Source: an uncultured Flavobacteriaceae bacterium
GTDB lineage: Bacteria > Bacteroidota > Bacteroidia > Flavobacteriales > Flavobacteriaceae
DNA: 64,000 nt
Assembly (NCBI GenBank): GCA_947501845.1
Contig: CANMXP010000025.1
Location: forward strand, 1 to 64,000
Direction of reading: 5' to 3'
Shown here: in pieces, positions 1 through 7,986 of the stretch
How positions within the stretch are numbered: the first letter of the stretch is position 1
Layout of the letters: each line of letters opens with the position of its first letter
Notes under the pieces: generated by a model
Seen by the model: only the letters and a program-made list of their open reading frames with translations
Database searches by the model: none
What the model was told of the DNA's origin: nothing
Program-made: the position numbers and the translations under genes

Positions 1-708
1 TTTGGGCTGCCTGCTCTCGTTTACGATATGCGTCTTTACTTTGACAACGGACTGTTTTTCTGAAACTTTTGGAGTGGTTACAAATACGCCTCCTCCTGCA
101 CTTTTTTCTGCTAAAATCGGGTGCGATATGTAAACATTCTCTTTTATGGTCAACCAGGCATTGCGATACATGCCCCCATAAGTACTAAAATCCAACCTTT
201 TTAGTGGCTTGGGACCTGTAATGGGGTTGTCCGTGTTGTTCAGCCGCACAGCAATGGTGTTATCCTGGCCTCCCTTGACGTGGTGCGTTATGTCCATGAC
301 CACGGGAAGGTACCCCCCCTGGTGTACGGCAACCTCTTCCCCGTTGACCCAGACCATCGAATGGTTCATCGCTGCTTCCAGCTCTACGATCACTTTTTTG
401 TCGCTGTTGAGATTCGGCAGTTCAAATGACTTGCGGTACCAACAGATCCCCTGCCATTGGTCGTTGACCACCAGGGGCTCTATTTTCGCAGTATGAGGAA
501 GGCTGACAGACGGCCAGCTTGAATCATCAAAATCCTCGTTGGCATAGACCTTGTCGGATGAAGACCCTTCATCGGTCCGATAAAATCTCCAATCGGTATT
601 AAAATTTATTTTTGCATTTACATTGTCCTCATTGCAGGATTGCACGCTAAACGTTAGTACTATTGCAAATAAGCAAATTGCTGACTTTTTAAAAAAAGTA
701 AACTTCAT
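1..708 (-). CDS. GH2 family glycoside hydrolase (beta-galactosidase-like), N-terminal part, cut by window edge
   Basis: The frame is open from an ATG at 708 to base 1, giving 236 residues; the rest lies outside the window. The N-terminus is a lipoprotein signal (basic MKFTFFKK start, hydrophobic stretch, then SVQSC), so the enzyme is probably anchored to the outer membrane or periplasm. Residues about 35-185 look like the GH2 jelly-roll sugar-binding domain (DWRFYR, WQGICWYRKSF, WVNGEEV, YGGMYRNAWL), and the GH2 immunoglobulin-like domain has just begun at the edge. The catalytic barrel is not visible, so beta-galactosidase is only the most likely activity of a family that also includes beta-mannosidases and beta-glucuronidases. 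It starts 9 bases after the sulfatase stop, so the two are probably cotranscribed. Its base composition is clearly richer in G+C than its neighbours (34 of 60 bases in 241-300), which suggests a different origin. Confidence 0.85.
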   Translation of the reverse strand, partial: MKFTFFKKSAICLFAIVLTFSVQSCNEDNVNAKINFNTDWRFYRTDEGSSSDKVYANEDFDDSSWPSVSLPHTAKIEPLVVNDQWQGICWYRKSFELPNLNSDKKVIVELEAAMNHSMVWVNGEEVAVHQGGYLPVVMDITHHVKGGQDNTIAVRLNNTDNPITGPKPLKRLDFSTYGGMYRNAWLTIKENVYISHPILAEKSAGGGVFVTTPKVSEKQSVVKVKTHIVNESRQPK

Positions 709-717
709 GGTGTTTTG

Positions 718-2244
718 TTAATTGTTTTTTTGTGTGTATTGTTCATAAAGATTAGTTATCCTATTATAACCGATTTCTTCGCCTGCTACCATTCTTGCAT
801 AATCCTCTGGCATTTCCTTTTTTAACCATTCTATAACCAATGGCCCAGTCATTTTATTTGGATAATATGCATCACTAACTGGTGTCATTACCTCATCATA
901 TTTTTGTATTTCTTTCCGTAATTTTTCTAAAACATCTTTATATTCTGGATTATTTACCAGATTGTTTAATTGGTGTGGGTCTTCTTTTAAATTGTATAAT
1001 TCTTCCTTTGGTTTGGCTGGTTCGAAAAATGGTTTTTGGTTCTCATTTAACTTTCCCTCTTTGTAAAGTCCTCTCATTACATGAACTGCTGGTCTGTAAA
1101 ACTCTAAATAAGCCTGATGAGCGTCATAGGGCACTTCTGGCCTATCGTTTCTAATATATGACCAGTCACCTGATGTTACCGCTCTTGATTTCTCTTCTAT
1201 TTCATCCCATAAATCTCTGGCACCATACACATATTGCCGATTAAAATCTTCTGCAAAAATTGGCTTTCCTGTCATATAATTTGGTACCTCAAGACCTGCA
1301 AAATCAATAATAGAGGCTGTTATATCTGTGGCACTTACAACTTCTTTTTTTATTTCGCCTCCTTTAAATTTATTTGGATAATACATGATTAGGGGAATAT
1401 GCAATCCTGGATCTTGCAGGTACCCTTTTCCGCGAATATTGCAACGTCCATTATCTCCTATAAAAATAACAATGGTATTATCTGCCATACCTTTGTCTTC
1501 CAATTCTTTAAATATCATTCCAACCTCATGGTCCATGTACTCTATCTGATCTAGATATTTAGCCCAATCTAATCGAATAGCTGGATGGTCTGCCATATAG
1601 GGAGGCAATGTTAAAGTTTCAGGGTTTACTGGATGCTCTGATTGGTTTCTAACATCATTCCACCATTTACCTCTATGCGTTACTACTAATTGGATCTGAG
1701 CGAAGAAGGGCTCGTCTTCTTTTTCAAACGTATCATATTTATCAAACAATCCAAATTGTGTTTTACCATCCCAAGGTCCTAATGGTTCATGTTTAAAATT
1801 CACATCTATCTTTCTTCCTTTTCTCATTACTGAATGGTTCCCCAATATGGTGGTGTAACCCGCTTCTCTTAATAATGCGGTGAAAGGTTTGAACTGCGCA
1901 TCTAATGGAACTTCTCTATTACTTCTATGATGATGTGTATTAGCCTTTACTTGATGCGTACCTAACATCATGGCCGATCGACTTGGAGAACAGATAGGGT
2001 TAGTGACAAATGCATTTTTAAATAAAACACCTTCTGATGCCATTTTATTTAAATTTGGCGTTTTAACATCTGGCATACCATAACACTCCAAGTCAATACT
2101 CATATCCTCGGCCATCAACCAAATAATATTTGGTTTTTCAACCTCAACTTTAGGTTCTATCTGATTGGTATTTGTCTTGTTTTTGCATGATAGCAGAGCA
2201 CATAAAATTAGTCCAGATAGAATTGCTTTTTTTAATAATTGCAT
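718..2244 (-). CDS. Sulfatase, formylglycine-dependent (S1 family), lipoprotein
   Basis: This is a 508-residue arylsulfatase-fold enzyme that removes sulfate esters from glycans. A lipoprotein signal ending LLSCKNK suggests membrane anchoring. The formylglycine motif is CSPSR with Cys85, which needs maturation by an anaerobic (AtsB-type) or FGE-type enzyme; neither is in the window. Metal-ligand signatures are visible: MAEDMSIDL near the N-terminus, GDNGR around residue 265, and a C-terminal ELYNLKEDP motif typical of S1 sulfatases. It precedes the GH2 gene by 9 bases and follows the remnant of another sulfatase, so it sits in a galactan-degrading gene set. The position of the sulfate removed cannot be read from the sequence. 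Confidence 0.93.
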   Translation of the reverse strand: MQLLKKAILSGLILCALLSCKNKTNTNQIEPKVEVEKPNIIWLMAEDMSIDLECYGMPDVKTPNLNKMASEGVLFKNAFVTNPICSPSRSAMMLGTHQVKANTHHHRSNREVPLDAQFKPFTALLREAGYTTILGNHSVMRKGRKIDVNFKHEPLGPWDGKTQFGLFDKYDTFEKEDEPFFAQIQLVVTHRGKWWNDVRNQSEHPVNPETLTLPPYMADHPAIRLDWAKYLDQIEYMDHEVGMIFKELEDKGMADNTIVIFIGDNGRCNIRGKGYLQDPGLHIPLIMYYPNKFKGGEIKKEVVSATDITASIIDFAGLEVPNYMTGKPIFAEDFNRQYVYGARDLWDEIEEKSRAVTSGDWSYIRNDRPEVPYDAHQAYLEFYRPAVHVMRGLYKEGKLNENQKPFFEPAKPKEELYNLKEDPHQLNNLVNNPEYKDVLEKLRKEIQKYDEVMTPVSDAYYPNKMTGPLVIEWLKKEMPEDYARMVAGEEIGYNRITNLYEQYTQKNN

Positions 2245-2275
2245 AGTACGTTACTTTTTAAACAGGCCTCCTGCA

Positions 2276-2533
2276 TTAGGATAATGTTTGTTTTTTACAC
2301 TTTTTTTGAAATATTTGATTTATTTGTTCCATTACCTCTGGGTACTGATCAGCAACATTGGTCTTTTCAAATAAATCTGTCTGTAAGTTATACAATTCTG
2401 TCTTATTAGAAACAACTGTTCTAACTGCTTTCCAATACACCAAAATAACTGCTGCATGATGTGTATATTTACCTTCCTTAATAATGTTTGCTAGTTCAGT
2501 ATCTAAATAAGGAACTATAAAAGTATTAGAAAT
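2276..2533 (-). pseudogene. Remnant of a sulfatase C-terminus
   Basis: A reading frame of about 85 codons ends in TAA at 2276. It contains ELYNLQTDLFEKTNVADQYP, the C-terminal signature of S1 sulfatases (compare ELYNLKEDP in the intact neighbour). The frame is closed upstream by a stop at 2534-2536, no start or ribosome site precedes it, and the catalytic N-terminal three quarters including the formylglycine motif are missing. It is best read as the decayed tail of a second sulfatase gene that once stood between the intact sulfatase and the GH27 gene. Nothing recognisable was found between it and 2699. Confidence 0.7.
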
Positions 2534-2699
2534 TAAATCTATTTAAGTTTTCGTAAGTTTTTAAAATGTTTCTCTGAGTAAATTTAAAACGTATTGAGCT
2601 ATCAAGATTAATTCGTTTTACTTTAAATAAGTTATTTCTGCGCTTCACTTGTAAGATTGCAACAAATAGTTATTGGTTGATGTTGATTATCACAAAAAA

Positions 2700-4298
2700 T
2701 TAATCTATTCGAATTAAGATTACCCCATGAGATTGCACAACTGCCGAAAAACTATCTTTATAATTACCAATATTTTCTTGTCTCCAAAGGTCTCTAACAT
2801 TTTTCACCCCTTCAACACCTATGTCTTTCCAATTTAAAGTGATTGTTTGTTCTTCATCCTTTAAATTAAACAATCCTACAGCTTTACTGCCATCAAATAA
2901 TTCTTTAACCACAATCTCCAGGTTTTCATCATAATAAATTGATTTCCCTGATACACCTTTGGCATCTTGGTTAATATCTAGAACTTCCGAATTTGTTAGT
3001 AGTTTTACCGTAAACTCATCCATTCGTTCAATAGGGCATCCAATAAGTAATGGTGCAGCCCATAAAGACCATAAAGAAATATGTGAATATTGCTCATCTG
3101 CTGTTAAACGCGATGGTATTGGATTTTTACTTTTTGTATTTACTTCTCCAACTACCAACATATCTGGATCGGGGAAGTGTCCTGGGGCTCCCAAGAAACC
3201 ATTTTCTAGCCAATGTCTATGTGCCTTCCACTCGTCTCTAATACTTTTATGTATTCCTTTTCCATCCCATCTATCTTTTAAATCACCATATGTTCTAAAA
3301 CAATTTACTACCTCTCCAAATAAATTTGCATGTTCTAACGGAGCTGTATTTGAAATGGAATATATAATATCTCTCCCACTATTCTCTAAAGCCTTAGCCA
3401 TTCGGATTGTACTAGCTGGTTCATTAGGATTCCAATCATATTTTAGGTAATCTATTCCCCATTCTGCCCATTGAGTAGCATCATTTGTGTCAAAAGTGTA
3501 TTCGGCTACTCGGGTGTTAGTTCTATTAGGTCTTAGTTTTCTATCATCCATGGATTTATCCCAATATCCATCTTCAGTATCACTAGATCCACCAACACGA
3601 CCAGCATATGTTGTAATCCATGGCGAAGAATATATACCGACTTTTAAACCCATGTTATGAATTTCATTGCACATAGATGTCATATCAGGGAATTTAATTG
3701 AGTCTGCTAGAATAGCATTGTGATTCCCTCCTCGGTGCGACTGCCAACCATCATCCATATTAACGTAAGACCATCCATAATTTTTGAGACCTTTATCGAC
3801 CATTGCTCTTGCCGAAGCTATTACGTTCTCTTGAGTAACATATTCTCCCCAACAGTTCCAACTATTCCAACCTAAAGGAGGCGTTAGACAAATGGTTTCT
3901 CCTACTTTTATTTTAAAATTCTTTTTTTCTTCTCCTAAATTATTTTTTGCAATGAAGGTAACATTATAATCTTTTAGTTCTTCTCCTTCAATTGTACCAC
4001 TTATAACCCCAGATTTGCTATTAACACTTAACCCTTTAGGTAGATTTTCAACAGAAAACTCAACAGGCTGTTTACCTGTTGCTGGAATTGTATATAAAAA
4101 GGGTGAGTTCGGTCTCACTCCAAAAACTGAAGGTCCATGAATTTTTGGCTTATCACTAACTTCTGGTGTTAATATATACTTACCTTCTCCTTTCTCGGGG
4201 CTATAGGTTTTTGTCTCTATTTTTGGACCACAAGAAGATACCATTAATAAAAGGACTACAAATTTTAATACTGATTTTGAAATATTTTTAAATGTCAT
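2700..4298 (-). CDS. GH27 alpha-galactosidase-type enzyme with N-terminal Ig-like (He_PIG) module, lipoprotein
   Basis: I place the start at the ATG at 4298 (MTFKNISKS...LLLMVSSCG), which gives a clean lipoprotein signal and 532 residues; an upstream in-frame start at 4412 would put a non-signal leader before it. Residues about 45-130 form a putative immunoglobulin-like He_PIG domain with its associated NEW1 segment, a known partner of GH27. The GH27 barrel starts at LTPPLGWNSWNCWG. The expected nucleophile is Asp288 in LKYDW and the acid/base Asp342 in YGDLKDRW. A C-terminal beta-sandwich follows. GH27 enzymes release terminal alpha-galactose (some release alpha-N-acetylgalactosamine or beta-L-arabinopyranose), which fits a locus that also has GH110. 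Confidence 0.9.
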   Translation of the reverse strand: MTFKNISKSVLKFVVLLLMVSSCGPKIETKTYSPEKGEGKYILTPEVSDKPKIHGPSVFGVRPNSPFLYTIPATGKQPVEFSVENLPKGLSVNSKSGVISGTIEGEELKDYNVTFIAKNNLGEEKKNFKIKVGETICLTPPLGWNSWNCWGEYVTQENVIASARAMVDKGLKNYGWSYVNMDDGWQSHRGGNHNAILADSIKFPDMTSMCNEIHNMGLKVGIYSSPWITTYAGRVGGSSDTEDGYWDKSMDDRKLRPNRTNTRVAEYTFDTNDATQWAEWGIDYLKYDWNPNEPASTIRMAKALENSGRDIIYSISNTAPLEHANLFGEVVNCFRTYGDLKDRWDGKGIHKSIRDEWKAHRHWLENGFLGAPGHFPDPDMLVVGEVNTKSKNPIPSRLTADEQYSHISLWSLWAAPLLIGCPIERMDEFTVKLLTNSEVLDINQDAKGVSGKSIYYDENLEIVVKELFDGSKAVGLFNLKDEEQTITLNWKDIGVEGVKNVRDLWRQENIGNYKDSFSAVVQSHGVILIRID

Positions 4299-4453
4299 GG
4301 TAATTAATTTATTACACGAATAAAAACATAAACAACGAAAAACATGTCTACATGAGTTCAATTGATGTGTCTCATAGTAACTATGATAATTTAGGGATTT
4401 TAATCTATTCAAAAAGAATTATTTATGAAGCAATCAGAAATAGGCTTCAATAA

Positions 4454-4493
4454 AAATAAGAGATAATAACTTTAAGGTTATTACCTCTTATTT
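4454..4493 (-). terminator. Hairpin terminator after the first GH-A gene
   Basis: Inverted repeat AAATAAGAG...CTCTTATTT extended inward by TAATAAC/GTTATTA with one mismatched pair, in the gap between the GH-A gene (ends 4664) and the GH27 gene. On the minus strand it is followed by T-rich sequence. Confidence 0.6.
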
Positions 4494-4663
4494 AATAAAT
4501 ATATTAATCAGTAAATATATGTGAGAGACTCATAGTTTTATAGTTAAGGTATTTTTTAATGTGTCGTTAAATTTTACCTTTAATTATTTATATCAATTAT
4601 ATAAGACTTAACTTAAATATAAGTAAATTATATGTTGCCCTAGATATATTCCCATAATTTGTA

Positions 4664-6967
4664 TTACAGTTTAATTAACTCAACAAAATAGACATCAAAG
4701 GGTTTTAAAATAGGGTTTGAACTCACTTCAATACCTTTAATAATATCCATACAAACAAACTTCTTATCGTTTTTTAATGAGATTTTTAAACTGGCATCAG
4801 ATTTCCCTACATTAACAATTGACAAAACATCATTCCCTTTTTCATTTTTCACTGCTTTCCAAATACATCCTTTTTTATCCAACTTATTGGTTTCTTCAAT
4901 TATTATATTGGATAATAATCCTTTGTCTTTAATTAAGGCTATAGCTTGTTCTTTTAGACCCTTTAAAGAATTAAAATTAATTAAACTTCCTTTTCCTGAT
5001 TTCAAAGTTTTAGTGAATGGTATTCCATATTCATTATTTTTTAAACTTTCGGTATCAATTATAACATGACCTCCTTTGTTAAGATAACTTTGAATGGCAT
5101 CAAATTCTTTTTGAGTAACAAATGGCGTTTTATGTATCAACACAACATCCCAATTATTATGATCCTGTTTTTCTAATATATTTTTGGTAACAAAGCCTAA
5201 TGGTGTACCTTCAAAATGTAAGCTTTCATACAGACGATATAGATCATCCATATGTTTCTCTTTATTAATTGCAGATGTTTTGGAATAAAAAATGCGAATT
5301 GGCTTTCTTTGGCGTTGCATGGCCATAATATCTTCTGCATTCGCATTTAAATCTATTAAGGTTGTTGCTACTTCGTTAGTGACTCTTGGTTGCTGACTAT
5401 TTGAACCTGCATACCCGTTTCCAGATTTTTCTGGGATAGCCCCATTCTCCTTTCTAGGCCAATACCATATTTGACTGGCTGTCATTCCATAAGTATGTGC
5501 CAACCAAAATGTGGCTCTTGCATATTGAGGGTCTAAATACAGATTTCTTGACCTTACTGTTGATAGATAGTGTAACTCTGAATTGAAATTAATTTTTTCT
5601 GGACTCACAGATTTCATAAAGTCAAAACCCATACATAATTCTCGCCATTCAAAAGCATAATGTTTTTCCCATTCAAAAGACGCACCCCACATGTTATTAT
5701 GTTCTGCTCCAGAATCATTTCCTATAATACCACTTATTTCTGTTAATGCTTCTAAATCGATACCATGAGAACGCTTGTTCTCGGTCCACAAATTTGGCAT
5801 AATCTTTAAGTGTACTTTGGCTTTAGGGTCATATTTCCTAATCTCATTTTTTAAAAATAGATACCACTCGGTAACCCTATTCATATTGAATAGATTCCAA
5901 TCATACCAAATTGGAGTTCCTTGTAAGCCAGTATCAATGGGAATACCAATTGTAACTTCATCAAAGTTTTTAAAATTAGTTTTCCAAAGCGTGTTTAATA
6001 CTTGAATATTTTGATGCTTTAGTTTTAGCCAATTTATAAACTTTTCTTTGGTATATTTTGTAACTGGACCAGACGCCCAAGCTAATTTACCTCCTGTTTT
6101 TTGGGTAAAAAAGTGAGGCTCATTACATAACATATATCCTAATTCTGAAAACTTCTTTCCTGCTGTATATGGTACTATTGATTTGATTAATTTTTGTTGG
6201 AAGTCTTTAGCTCCTGGATTATCGATATCATAAACAGTATATCTATCGGTTGGTAAAACAAGTGAGTCCCCATATTTTTTAAGTGCCCACTTAGGAACCG
6301 ATTTATGATTCATAAATATAAACCCTAGAGTCCCATCTGATTTATTTACTAATTTATCCCAAATTCCAGATATTAGAGTACCATCTTCTTTAACATACAA
6401 GGGTGTTATAAAAAACCCATCTTGATCGCCATGATACTCAGTGAGCATTTTTGTATTAGGTTTCCATGTATAATCTGCTAAAAACACAGGCTTATTGTCA
6501 AAAATTAATTGGTCTTCCTCTACACTAACCCTTTTCCAATCTACTTTTGGGGATGGTTTTCTAAAAACCTGTTTATCTAGCAATAATTGTAAATACGCTG
6601 TTGCTTCATCTAACATCAGTACCACATCTTTACGCTCAAAATAAGGAAGCTCTTTGGCTTTTTCTAAAGCTTTATCCTTATACAATGGTACTTTTTTGAA
6701 ATACTTTTCATTTTCCGAAATATTTTTTTCATCCCAATTGGCATATCTTAAAAAGATCTCGGCAGTTCTCACTGTTGTTTTTTCTTTTAGTACATCAATA
6801 CCCCTTTTTTCTGCTTTGTCTATAAGCTTTTCAAGTGTTTTTATTTTGGTCTTAGCTTCTTTTTCTAGTGATTGTGCATTACTAATACTTAGTCCTATTA
6901 ACAAAAAAACAAGAATAAGTCCTTTTTGTAATTTAAAAAATAATTGAGTGTTTTTATTTAATTTCAT
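4664..6967 (-). CDS. Secreted clan GH-A glycoside hydrolase, GH42-like architecture (paralogue 1)
   Basis: 767 residues with a signal peptide (LVFLLIGLSISNAQ). After a helical N-terminal region of about 140 residues there is a TIM-barrel-like region with two well-placed acidic residues: Glu283 in MLCNEPHF, a typical GH-A acid/base after the fourth strand, and Glu464 in FNSELHY as candidate nucleophile. Residues about 570-660 (RIFYSKTSAINK, VVLIHKTPFV, GGHVIIDTE) resemble the flavodoxin-like trimerisation domain of GH42 beta-galactosidases. It shares this whole layout with the gene at 7987-11058. Family is uncertain: GH42-like beta-galactosidase or a red-algal galactanase family (agarase, porphyranase or carrageenase relatives) are the main options. 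It lacks the type IX sorting domain of its paralogue, so it is probably periplasmic. Confidence 0.75.
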   Translation of the reverse strand: MKLNKNTQLFFKLQKGLILVFLLIGLSISNAQSLEKEAKTKIKTLEKLIDKAEKRGIDVLKEKTTVRTAEIFLRYANWDEKNISENEKYFKKVPLYKDKALEKAKELPYFERKDVVLMLDEATAYLQLLLDKQVFRKPSPKVDWKRVSVEEDQLIFDNKPVFLADYTWKPNTKMLTEYHGDQDGFFITPLYVKEDGTLISGIWDKLVNKSDGTLGFIFMNHKSVPKWALKKYGDSLVLPTDRYTVYDIDNPGAKDFQQKLIKSIVPYTAGKKFSELGYMLCNEPHFFTQKTGGKLAWASGPVTKYTKEKFINWLKLKHQNIQVLNTLWKTNFKNFDEVTIGIPIDTGLQGTPIWYDWNLFNMNRVTEWYLFLKNEIRKYDPKAKVHLKIMPNLWTENKRSHGIDLEALTEISGIIGNDSGAEHNNMWGASFEWEKHYAFEWRELCMGFDFMKSVSPEKINFNSELHYLSTVRSRNLYLDPQYARATFWLAHTYGMTASQIWYWPRKENGAIPEKSGNGYAGSNSQQPRVTNEVATTLIDLNANAEDIMAMQRQRKPIRIFYSKTSAINKEKHMDDLYRLYESLHFEGTPLGFVTKNILEKQDHNNWDVVLIHKTPFVTQKEFDAIQSYLNKGGHVIIDTESLKNNEYGIPFTKTLKSGKGSLINFNSLKGLKEQAIALIKDKGLLSNIIIEETNKLDKKGCIWKAVKNEKGNDVLSIVNVGKSDASLKISLKNDKKFVCMDIIKGIEVSSNPILKPFDVYFVELIKL

Positions 6968-6992
6968 GTGTCATTAACAAAAATTATAGTGT

Positions 6993-7000
6993 CAAATAAA
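6993..7000 (-). promoter_or_regulatory. Possible -7 element for the first GH-A gene
   Basis: On the minus strand the sequence is TTTATTTG, seven of eight matches to the Bacteroidota -7 consensus TAnnTTTG, about 26 bases before the start codon. No paired boxes like those near the HTCS genes were found upstream. Nothing else recognisable is seen from 7001 to 7196. Confidence 0.35.
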
Positions 7001-7196
7001 TAACAATTAGATAGGTTGTCTGTTTCCATCTGTTCTTTAAATGTATCTCTTAGTTTATTTCAATTAAATCAAGAAAAGCTATACTGTTTTTATTGATTTT
7101 AGCTGTTATAAGGTTAGTCACAAACTCAATTTTAAAAACAAAGGCTGCTTTATATGTTTTTTTATCAGTATTTATCATGAATTCATCATCATGAAT

Positions 7197-7232
7197 AAAA
7201 AAGTAGAGGGACTTGATAGCACCTCTACTTTA
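7197..7232 (-). terminator. Terminator after the fibronectin-III lipoprotein gene
   Basis: Perfect 10-base stem AAAGTAGAGG/CCTCTACTTT with a loop of 12, followed on the minus strand by a run of T. It would end the SusC-to-lipoprotein transcript. Confidence 0.75.
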
Positions 7233-7279
7233 CAACTAAATAATAATTAATAAAACTAACTACTTAACTAATATTAACT

Positions 7280-7975
7280 TTAATCGGTCTCAAAACGCCA
7301 AACCTGCCCTATGGACTCTCCGCCATTACCATCTTTTACAATAACTCGCCAATAATAGGTCGTTGCCGCACTCAATGATACATTCCTTTGTTTTTCCGAT
7401 TGGTTATCCCCTACTTTTGCTACTGGTGGGTTTACTATGTCGAAATAAACATCATACGTCAGCGTATCGTCATCGACATCGCTTGCATTCCATTTCAAAT
7501 CTATGGATGCATTCGAGGTGCTCGAATCATTTTCGGGAGCTATCAGTTCTGGTGAAAAGGGCAAATGATTTATTTCCCCTATACTTTCTGTATAAAATTG
7601 GTACATTGAAGAATAATCACTTACCAAATCCTTGCCGTCCTTGGCCTGAACCCTCCAGTAATAGGCCTTCCCTTTTTCCAGAGTTACAGTCTTGGTCGTG
7701 ACTGTTGACGAATGAGTCTCTGCATCAGAAAAATCACTTTTGGTCGCTATTTCAAGTGTATAGGTTACAGCGTCTCCATTAGGATCTGTCGATGCTCCCC
7801 ACTGAAAGTCCAGCGTATTGTCTATGCAAAGTAAATTGTTTGTTGGGTATGTTAGTATTTCTACTTTCCCTGGCGCCTTGTTTTCCTCTGGCAATGGTGA
7901 ATCGTCACCACCTCCTCCACAGGAAAACAAAAGGGTTATTGAAAAAGTAAGGGCTATTATTTTTATCGTTTTCAT
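7280..7975 (-). CDS. Surface lipoprotein with two fibronectin type III-like domains
   Basis: 231 residues. The signal ends LLFSCGGGGDD; a Cys followed by Gly and Asp-rich residues is typical of surface-exposed lipoproteins in Bacteroidota. Two similar beta-sandwich repeats follow, about residues 35-130 and 140-230, each ending in a YYWRV...DG...F(Y/E)T pattern (AYYWRVQAKDGK, TYYWRVIVKDGN). No catalytic domain is visible. It lies 11 bases after the second GH-A gene and is probably cotranscribed with it, so a role as spacer, scaffold or accessory glycan-binding protein is plausible but unproven. The gene is richer in G+C than its neighbours (29 of 60 bases in 7741-7800). Confidence 0.7.
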   Translation of the reverse strand: MKTIKIIALTFSITLLFSCGGGGDDSPLPEENKAPGKVEILTYPTNNLLCIDNTLDFQWGASTDPNGDAVTYTLEIATKSDFSDAETHSSTVTTKTVTLEKGKAYYWRVQAKDGKDLVSDYSSMYQFYTESIGEINHLPFSPELIAPENDSSTSNASIDLKWNASDVDDDTLTYDVYFDIVNPPVAKVGDNQSEKQRNVSLSAATTYYWRVIVKDGNGGESIGQVWRFETD

Positions 7976-7986
7976 TATGATCTATT

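Noticed and set aside
209-496. Plus-strand reading frame of 95 codons
   Set aside because: It lies entirely antisense to the GH2 gene, whose protein carries clear family motifs; no signal or family is visible in the antisense product.
4299-4412. Longer N-terminus for the GH27 protein
   Set aside because: The extra 38 residues have no signal-peptide character and precede a complete lipoprotein signal that starts at 4298.
7027-7057. HTCS-type box pair expected upstream of the first GH-A gene
   Set aside because: At the positions predicted from the -7 element no repeated sequence is present.
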